Shown: one piece after another, positions 10,948-16,698 of the stretch | How positions within the stretch are numbered: position 1 is the stretch's first letter | Layout: each line of letters begins with the position of its first letter | Origin: Choanephora cucurbitarum | Lineage: Eukaryota; Mucoromycota; Mucoromycetes; Mucorales; Choanephoraceae | Assembly (NCBI GenBank): GCA_025331435.1 | Contig: JAIWNI010000253.1 | Coordinates: 1-16,698, forward strand | DNA length: 16,698 nt | Reading direction: 5' to 3' | The notes under the pieces: generated by a model | What the model was told of the DNA's origin: nothing | Seen by the model: only the letters and a program-made list of their open reading frames with translations | Databases searched by the model: none | Position numbers and translations under genes: made by a program

Positions 10948-11074
10948 ATCTGAAATTATTCAAATTTATCTGAACTGCATCTGAAAAATTGTTATCAGTT
11001 ACTGGGAACTGAAAACGCCTTGAAGTTCATCTGAATTAAATAAGAGGATTTTCAGATATAAAATATCTGAAATT
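10948..11074 (+). repeat. Left subterminal ATCTGAA motif cluster
   Basis: ATCTGAA occurs at 10948, 10968, 10979, 11029 and 11065 in the same orientation, with one inverted copy (TTCAGAT) at 11051. These are the probable binding sites of the element's accessory or transposase protein, by analogy with subterminal repeats of En/Spm. Spacing is irregular. Confidence 0.7.
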
Positions 11075-11214
11075 ATTTAAGTGCCTTTCGTCTGTGACAA
11101 TTGGGAATTTGTAAAAAGATGTGAAAATGTCTATTTAATGGATATGATTTTTTGGTAGTCTAAAGATATAAGCAGCAAGAAAAAGGTGTAGAAAAGTATA
11201 AATGAAGAGCTGGG

Positions 11215-13896
11215 TTAAGTGAATGTAAACATGTTTTCAGGTTGAGGGGATCCTATTTCAAGACTAGAGCGCTTCATTTCAGGCCAAAAGAAATACATCC
11301 TGTTGTTGAATTCATCCAGCTGGCAGCAAGACTTCATCATGACAACAGGATTGATTAGATTGGAGGCAGGGATTACCTCGAGTAAGGTGCTGTGATAAAC
11401 TTCTTCCATGTTGGCGTGAAGATTGCCATCACAGAAAGGAATACCGGCAGGAGAAACGAAAACATGTTGCAAAAGTTGGATGAGGCAAAAAGAATTTAGA
11501 GGGCTGGCCTCAGATTGTTGATGAGTGAACAGCAGCAGACACTTTGCCAGACAAGGAGTGGAGGTGTACTTAGAATGAACTAAGACATAATCCGATCTAC
11601 GCTTGCGGTTTTTAGGTGGTCTTAAATGGCTGCTGTACACACTTTTGTGGTTTGCTTTTACTGATCGGTAATAATGAATTGTTGGCTGTAAGTCAGCAGG
11701 CATAACACTAGTGGCTTCGGAAAGGAGCTCTTGTAATCTATGTTTTTTAAAGGCTTTGATTTTTGCTTCTGCAGAAGTAAAAGCATCAAGATCAGTTTGA
11801 TCAGTTTCATTTGAATACGACAGCGTACTTCTAGCCAGAAAGTTGTTGTAAGCCTCGTTGATTAGAATGTTTTCGGCATTAGCTTCAACATCTACCGGAG
11901 AACGGATCGACTTCTTCAACCTCTGGATACGTCGTTCTAACGCGTTACAGCTGATCTGCTGCAAACCTACTTCTTCAGCAACTTGCACTAAATGACTAAG
12001 ATAGTGCTGATTTACTGTGAAATCAGAACCATCCAAGTTTTCGACAAGGAAGCGATGCCATTCTTGGATCAAAAATTCAAGGGAAACAAGCTCGTGCAAA
12101 TCAATTTTGCGTTGCGATGCAATAGCAGCAATCTTTGAGATAGTGTATAAGGCATCCACACATTTGTCAACATGTTCTAAGCTGGGCCTATTTTTCTTTT
12201 CGCTGTTTTGAACGTAAAGCTGTTCTACAACAAACGTAGGTAATACATATTGTAAAAACATAGCCCAGTCCACACCACGCAATCTTTGTTTAGGACTAAA
12301 AAAATCTTTGAATTCACCTTCAAAAATGAGCGGCAGAGAAGGGGCTTGTTCGTTTATGATCAAAGAGATCGCAGCTTGATACCTTGGCTTGAGTTCCAAG
12401 ACAGAACCTTTTCTGGTTATGAACCCTTTAATTTGCTTGGCAATGTTTAGGTTGAAAAGATGGAATATATCCAAACCAAGAAACATGACAGAGGCAAATG
12501 CCTTCAACTTCCGGAAGCAAGACTTCTTTTTGATGCCATGCTTGACATCCCCTTTCTTGTAGTCTTCAATGGTTCTTTGGCGGCAAAGGTCAGTTGGTTG
12601 GTTTGAAGCTTTACCAAGATGGCCCACTTTGAACGGCCGGATGGTACAGAAGCGACAAGGGAAGTAAGAAGTGTGGCCGGTCAAATGATTGAGCTCAGAT
12701 ACAGCAGGAATATCACCATAAGAGCCAATCAAGTGAACCTTGACACTGTAAGTCTTCTCCCCAATGGTGACAACCATACCTTCATTTTCCAGCTCTTGAA
12801 GTTCTTGCACCATATGAAACAAGTAACTATGAATGTTCTTGTTCTTGGGCAAGCAGGCAACGTCAATCATATTCTCCTTCTTGTATCTATTTTTTTGAAT
12901 TAGCTGTCCATGCAATGGTTTTTTTTGTTGCGTATTCCTTAGACATACCTTTCACTTTCAGGCAAGTTCAATATTTGGAGCATGACAGTTACCAAGCCTT
13001 TTTTGCCGTATTCTTGAGGTCTGAAGCCATCAACATAAAGGCCAAGAGCCAAATCGTATTTGCCCTTAAAAAGACCGACTTCGTCAATCAACTTTTGCAC
13101 GAACGTGCCCTGGAAATACTTCGAAATGGGATTTCCATCTGACTTATTGGCGTCATCCACAAAAGAGGTGCTTTTGAACAACGAAGCAAGCTGAGGTGCT
13201 ATCTCCAGCTGCTTGTGTGTTCTTCTTGCCTTTCCTCTTTTGTCAAAGCGATTTTCAAAGCATACAGGACATTTTTTAGTTGCTTTGTTTTTGAAGCAGT
13301 AACATCCGTTGATACAGATGTCATACTTGTTCGTCTTCACAACTGTTTGCTTCTTGCTGATAGTTGATGCACGATACGATGAAATGATCTCAGGATGGCC
13401 TAAAAGTACTCTGTTTAGCCGAATATTTAATCAACACAATCTGCTTTTCGTTACCAGGATGATGCTTCTTGTACCATTGAATCATATCAATGACGGTTCT
13501 TTTACGCACATTTCCTTCCTTCATTATTTCATGGAATTCTTTGTTCTTCAAATCCAAGATTTGTACTTCTTCTTCTTTGTCAGGCAAGATATAATGTCTT
13601 TTGACCTTGCTGAAGTCAATGATTTCATCTTCATCAACCCATTCATTCAAATCGCCTTCGGACAAACAATGTCCTTCATCGAATCCATCGTCAGTTGTCT
13701 CCATACGATCAGTGCTCAAGTTTTCTTCGTTGCTCTGAAGGTTAAGCTTCTGTTTTTTGATGATCAACTCACGGATAGAGTCTTCATCGCTGCTGCTGTC
13801 ATCAACACAAGACTGTAAATGTGCAGAAAACTTGCTGTTCATGATCCATTTTCCACAGTATTTGCATTCGCGCTTTTGCTTGTTGTAGGTGCTCAT
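11215..13896 (-). CDS. CACTA transposase, Tnp2 family (three exons, intact, 857 aa)
   Basis: This protein catalyses excision and integration of the element. Exons in gene order: 13896-13455, 13408-12949, 12886-11215. The introns are 46 nt (13409-13454) and 62 nt (12887-12948, donor GTATGT). Exons sum to 2,574 nt, exactly 858 codons, with no internal stop. Residues 11-30 form a C-x2-C-x11-H-x3-C zinc finger (CKYCGKW...HLQSC). An acidic linker follows, then a cysteine cluster (ICINGCYCFKN...CPVC, about 178-197). The Tnp2 core has the first catalytic Asp in LGLYVDGFRPQ (D274), ILNLPESERRYKKENM across the second splice site, and the second Asp in GSYGDIPAVSEL (D359). TGHTSYFPCRFC follows with further metal-ligand-like Cys/His. 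A DUF4218-like segment (HYLSHLVQVAEE, ALERRIQRLKK) and a long C-terminal region complete it. The third acidic catalytic residue is not assigned. It ends at TAA 11215-11217. The family is clear from motif order; activity is inferred. Confidence 0.88.
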
Positions 13897-14000
13897 TTTG
13901 AAACTTATCGAAGAAAGAAGAAACCGATATCAAGTTATTTGCTCTGACGAGTAATTCATTTCATCGTTGCACATAAATTTCAGGAACAAATCACAAATGC

Positions 14001-14042
14001 TATATAAAGAACAACGATGACTTCCAAAGTCAGATTGATGAT
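14001..14042 (+). promoter_or_regulatory. TATA box plus CAAAGTCAGATT block, copy 1
   Basis: TATATAAA at 14001-14008 is followed by CAAAGTCAGATTGATGATC starting at 14025. The same arrangement recurs about 180-190 bp downstream. Confidence 0.4.
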
Positions 14043-14179
14043 CGTAAATAGTGCATAGGAATCACTTCGCTATTAACTTGACACCATTACACTTGAGCTA
14101 CTATATTTGATTTTTATCAGAGTGTATAACTAACTAATCATCATTTTATCCATACTACTTGAAGTTGCGTTTTTTGTTG

Positions 14180-14231
14180 TATATAAGCCATACTGAGAAC
14201 AATAACAGTTTTCAAAGTCAGATTAGTCATC
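14180..14231 (+). promoter_or_regulatory. TATA box plus CAAAGTCAGATT block, copy 2
   Basis: TATATAAG at 14180-14187 is followed by CAAAGTCAGATTAGTCATC starting at 14213. This copy is the better placed for the accessory gene, whose first ATG (14397) and first usable ATG (14520) are 210 and 333 bp downstream. Confidence 0.45.
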
Positions 14232-14396
14232 ACAACATCGATATATATGGTTGTATTAATCCGTCAGTTCCACACGTTCTAAGGGAAAACAAACAAAGAG
14301 TACGTTGTCATCAATCTTATGGAAAAGTCTTTTTTGACCTTTTTGCTTCAATTCAGTGATCGTAACCTCAAAGACTTTTACTTCTAAAAAACTAAA

Positions 14397-14519
14397 ATGT
14401 AGATTACCGAACAATACTTTGAAGCAATTAGAAATGCCGTTGAGTCTATGCACAACGAAACCAGTTAAATAAGGCTTCACATTAGCAAAATTGACAATAT
14501 TGAATCTATTTTAGATAGA
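14397..14519 (+). other. Upstream coding-like extension of the accessory gene, with TAG and TAA
   Basis: This is in frame with the accessory protein. ATG 14397 is immediately followed by TAG (14400-14402), then ITEQYFEAIRNAVESMHNET, TAA at 14466-14468, then a coiled-coil-like run (LHISKIDNIESILDRM) that continues without a break into the assigned start at 14520. Both stops would be Gln codons after a single C-to-T change. Either the original N-terminus has been lost by mutation and translation now starts at 14520, or the region is a 5' leader with chance resemblance. The heptad continuity makes the first option likelier. Confidence 0.5.
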
Positions 14520-15646
14520 ATGGATGCTCGAATGCAAAGAATTGAGGATAGACTTCAACAGCTTGAAAGTTCGTCTGTTCCTGAACCAGCTACTGCTCGC
14601 ATCGAGACTTCCCGTGTAATTAGCTCACCCACGGTCGTTACTGAAGATGGCAAGATTAGAGCAAAAAAACTAATCGTAGATGATGTCAAAGACGTACTCA
14701 AAACTTTTGACATCAATCTTCACCAGACAAGCATTAACCAGCTTTACATGTCAATTCGCAAGATATGCTACGGTAGAGCCAAAAGTATCATCAGAAAAAC
14801 TTATAATGGCGTTGCACCTAATTGGGGAGATGTTGGCTTGAATATCAAGAAGTCAGCCGTTGTAAAGGCCAGCCAAAGAATTATGAATGAGTTTCATGTT
14901 GACCTTTCTATTTGTGATGAAGACTGGGCTGTAAGTTTCTTGATACAGAAGTCTTACAGTAACATAGTCAATCATATCAAAGGAAAAGGGAAAACAAGGT
15001 ACGTATTTGAGGTTACGTCAAGTGTTATAATAACCATCATCTTTAGTGAGACAGCACAAAAAGAAGTTTCAGTTGCTGCTTCAGAGGAAAGTAGCGATGG
15101 GTTTGAAGATGGCGAAGACATAGCCGACGAGATGGAGATAGAAGAAGCCGTAGAAGAAGAAGACGACTTTGGCTCTGACACCGAAGAAGATATGGAGATG
15201 GCTCCACCTTCTCAAAAGAGAAAAACGACAAAGGTATACAAACTAATAAATAGTCATTCACGTAGCAAACGTACTAATTCAAACTATATAAGTCTAAAGA
15301 TGCCTCTATGTCCAGTTCCTCTCTTGCCTCTTTTGCTCCTTCTCCTTCTTCTTTTTTCTCTGCTCCTGCTTCTGTTTCATACCTCAATTCTTCTGTTCTC
15401 TCTTTACCTGCCATTGCTTCTACTTCCTCCCCGGCTTCTGTTCGTGGTTTTTCTTTTGCTTCGCCTATGGACTCCTCTTTCTCTTCTTCTGTTTTCTCTG
15501 TTCCTGACCTTAGTTCTACTTCCACTCTTGCTCCTGCTCCTGCTACTTCTAAGGCTACTTCTAAGGCTAATAATACTAAGCGCGTTCCTGCTAGAAAGGC
15601 TACAACCAAGCCAAAAAAGGTTTCCAGAGTATCTAAAAAACAATAA
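14520..15646 (+). CDS. CACTA accessory protein, putative subterminal-repeat binding factor (339 aa)
   Basis: Exons 14520-14998, 15047-15233 and 15293-15646 sum to 1,020 nt (340 codons). Intron 1 (48 nt) contains no stop, so retention would still be in frame and add 16 codons. Intron 2 (59 nt) has a TACTAAT branch site. N-terminus: a coiled coil (MDARMQRIEDRLQQLESS). Residues about 45-160 look like a globular domain (KLIVDDVKDVLKTFDINLHQ, INQLYMSIRKICYGRAKSII, EDWAVSFLIQKSYSNIVNHI). Then come a strongly acidic stretch, a Ser/Ala/Pro-rich low-complexity region encoded by a C/T-rich tract, and a basic tail (KRVPARKATTKPKK) that could be a nuclear signal. I do not recognise the family. Placement inside the CACTA element beside palindromic site arrays suggests a TNPA-like role: dimeric DNA binding through the coiled coil. 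That is inference. The start is the first ATG after the in-frame TAA. Confidence 0.7.
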
Positions 15647-15790
15647 AAACAACGATACACATTATTTGCAACAGAACTATATCTTACACATAGAATGCAC
15701 AGTGGTATCTATGAGAAGCTCTAATTACATCTACAAACATACAGAAGTAAATTCATTCTGGCTTTGAGAGGAAGCATATCTCTTATTTCC

Positions 15791-15962
15791 CTCAATTTGA
15801 TCTGAAAATCAGATATTGTTCTCTCTTAATGCGCTTAATTAGATCTGAAATTCAGATCCTGTTTTCTGATAATTCACTCAATTTGATCTAAAATTCAGAT
15901 GCTGTTTTCTGATAATTCACTCAATTTGATCTGAATTTCAGATCCTGGTCTCTGAAAAACGA
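15791..15962 (+). repeat. Right subterminal array: four tandem 43-bp units with palindromic sites
   Basis: Units start at 15791, 15834, 15877 and 15920, each beginning CTCAATTTGA (CTTAATTAGA in unit 2). Each carries a 15-bp dyad: at 15800, 15843 (ATCTGAAATTCAGAT), 15886 and 15929. Units 2 and 3 are the most alike. The dyad is two head-to-head copies of the same TCTGAA motif found at the left end, suggesting binding by a dimer. Confidence 0.88.
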
Positions 15963-15965
15963 GCT

Positions 15966-16020
15966 TTTCAGATGAAAAATCTCTGAAATTTCAGACGGAT
16001 TTCAGTTCAAATTCAGATCG
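15966..16020 (+). repeat. Right end-proximal TCTGAA/TTCAGA half-sites
   Basis: Between the 43-bp array and the right terminus are further copies in both orientations: TTCAGATGAA, CTCTGAAATTTCAGA, TTTCAGTTC and ATTCAGATC. They continue the subterminal motif cluster up to the terminal repeat. Confidence 0.65.
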
Positions 16021-16035
16021 TTTTTAATCACAGTG
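16013..16035 (-). repeat. Right terminal inverted repeat of the CACTA element
   Basis: The reverse complement starts CACTGTGATTAAAAACG and pairs imperfectly with the left end (16 of 23 positions). Confidence 0.8.
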
Positions 16036-16038
16036 TAA
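16036..16038. repeat. Right target-site duplication TAA
   Basis: TAA directly follows the terminal CACAGTG and matches the three bases before the left end. Confidence 0.8.
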
Positions 16039-16102
16039 GAAAACAAAAATTCAAAAAAAATCTAACAAAATTGATTGGCTGTGCTTTTAATTCTATTCTA
16101 AC

Positions 16103-16698
16103 TTATTGAGTTGCGCAAGAAAGATCTTCATTATTGCCGACGCTATTAGCAATATTTTTTTTAAATGGCTCATTGGGACGTATAACTATTTTTTTTATCA
16201 AGACTTTCTGCTCGGCATCCTGCATTTCAACTTGACTTATCAAGCCTACTGGTCAAACCAGGTCATCGCAGCTGATGGCAACATATTTCTTCTTCTCATC
16301 TACAACTTTTTCAACGCAGGGAAACCTCTTATCGAAAGCGAATGTTGAGCCTTGATATACTTCCAACAGTGCATGATCGCGAACAGACCAGCTGCCGCCA
16401 TCACGAACAGGGAAGTCAAAAAAATACAACAATTTTCCGACATACCACTTTGTCTCCATTCTTGAAACTACTTGCCCTCTATTTTTTAGCGTGTTAGTTG
16501 AAATAACTACAGTGATTTAGAACTTCGTGTACTTGCCTGAACACTCTCTTGCTTTCTTCAAAGAGAGCATAGTAGCCTTCTTTTTGTATGGTTGTGTTTG
16601 TGTGGCGATAGAAGTCAGAGCCATACAGAAATTTGCCATCCGCCATTTTTGCCGCTATCTTGATTTTATGACGGATTTGATGATCATACCAAGTAGGT
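16103..16698 (-). pseudogene. C-terminal part of an unrecognised gene, perhaps a second transposase (partial)
   Basis: The sequence enters from the right edge. Coding-like sequence runs PTWYDHQIRHKIKIAAKMAD, YGSDFYRHTNTTIQ, then an intron-like gap (around 16480-16540, with CTAACAC branch and AAAAATAG acceptor). It continues METKWYVGKLLYFFDFPVRD, VRDHALLEVYQG, YVAISCDDLV, TGA 16253-16255, PVGLISQVEMQDAEQKVLIK, and ends at TAA 16103-16105. Trp would suit the TGA position (DDLVWPVGLI). The mix of short beta-rich segments (WYVGKLLYFF, YVAISCDDLV) recalls the C-terminal region of Tnp2-type transposases, but no catalytic motif lies inside the window, so the family is only a suggestion. It lies outside the CACTA element, 68 bp beyond its right end. 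Confidence 0.4.

Larger units (their letters stand above)
13897..14396. promoter_or_regulatory. Divergent promoter region between transposase and accessory gene
   Basis: This interval of about 500 bp separates the two divergently transcribed genes and has no credible coding frame. It holds two TATA-box-like sites in plus orientation (14001-14008 and 14180-14187), each followed by a CAAAGTCAGATT block. The left TATA sequence is nearly symmetric and lies about 105 bp from the transposase ATG, so it could also serve the minus strand. Assignment as promoter is inference from position and motifs. Confidence 0.5.
10920..16035. mobile_element. Complete CACTA (En/Spm-like) DNA transposon, two head-to-head genes
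   Basis: The element is bounded by inverted termini beginning CACTATG (left) and, reverse complemented, CACTGTG (right), flanked by 3-bp TAA duplications. It is 5,116 bp long. Both ends carry clusters of an ATCTGAA motif, as expected for the subterminal repeats of CACTA elements. It encodes an intact Tnp2-family transposase on the minus strand and a second protein on the plus strand, transcribed away from a shared region of about 500 bp. In the plant En/Spm model the two products (TNPD and TNPA) come from one transcript by alternative splicing; here they are separate divergent genes. With termini, duplications and an undamaged transposase all present, this may be a recent, possibly autonomous insertion. 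The accessory gene's upstream frame has stops, so autonomy is uncertain. Confidence 0.88.

Noticed and set aside
13309..13818. 169-codon plus-strand frame rich in Phe
   Set aside because: It is antisense to exons 1-2 of the transposase, which has clear family motifs.
2906..14468. Reassigned nuclear stop codons (TAA/TAG read as Gln)
   Set aside because: The 857-codon transposase has no internal TAA or TAG. The LINE tail, RepHel, transposase and accessory gene all end naturally at TAA where expected. RepHel and its neighbour also carry frameshifts, and TGA also interrupts frames (7538, 16253). Mutational decay explains all of this; recoding does not.
15274..15660. Minus-strand open frame of 128 codons, Glu/Ala-rich
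   Set aside because: It is the antisense shadow of the C/T-rich Ser/Pro-coding exon of the accessory gene. The plus-strand exon has matching splice sites and phase.
15292..15767. Leu-rich continuation of the 415-codon plus frame
   Set aside because: It arises from reading through the second intron of the accessory gene. With the GTATAC-AG intron removed, the frame shifts to the Ser/Pro-rich reading with a basic tail.
1..16698. CRISPR arrays, tRNA or rRNA genes
   Set aside because: No spaced repeat array of CRISPR form and no A/B-box pair or rRNA-like stretch was seen. The only regular array is the 43-bp CACTA subterminal repeat.

Overview
The window looks like a transposon-rich, gene-poor stretch of an AT-rich fungal genome. 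An early-diverging (Mucoromycota-type) fungus is my best guess. The reasons are short spliceosomal introns (about 45-90 nt, GT-AG, with CTAAC/CTAAT-like branch sites), a Helitron Rep-helicase gene with introns, a Tnp2-type (CACTA) transposase, and a LINE reverse-transcriptase tail. No ordinary housekeeping gene is visible. Species assignment is inference; no search was possible.

Layout. 1-~393: 3' end of a LINE (last 94 codons of the polyprotein plus an A-rich tail). 578-4709, minus strand: a five-exon Helitron Rep/PIF1-helicase gene whose splice sites are intact but whose reading frame carries four nonsense codons and two 1-nt frameshifts. 4754-5959, minus: a cysteine-rich coding remnant and a damaged gene of unknown function upstream of it. 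5960-7342: AT-rich, no convincing gene. 7343-9437, plus: an unrecognised six-exon gene with a conserved-looking N-terminal domain, a Ser/Asn/Gln-rich middle built from phase-1 exons, and an AT-hook near the C-terminus, again with in-frame stops. 9438-10916: no gene seen.

The best-defined object is a complete CACTA DNA transposon, 10920-16035 (5,116 bp). It has CACT(A/G)TG ends, TAA target-site duplications on both sides, and subterminal arrays of ATCTGAA sites. On the right these sites are organised as four tandem 43-bp units, each carrying a palindromic ATCTGAAATTCAGAT-like site. Inside are two genes in head-to-head orientation: an intact 857-residue Tnp2-family transposase (minus, three exons) and a 339-residue accessory protein (plus, three exons) with an N-terminal coiled coil, an acidic middle, a Ser/Pro-rich region and a basic tail. 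I infer that the second protein is the counterpart of the plant TNPA-type subterminal-repeat binding proteins. To the right, 16103-16698 holds the C-terminal end of another damaged gene, perhaps a second transposase.

A theme runs through the window. Otherwise continuous coding frames are repeatedly broken by TAA/TAG codons where Gln (CAA/CAG) or Trp would fit, while splice sites stay good. The most economical reading is C-to-T decay of old elements (CpA to TpA). Reassigned stop codons are considered and judged unlikely, because the 857-codon transposase contains none and several genes end naturally at TAA/TAG.
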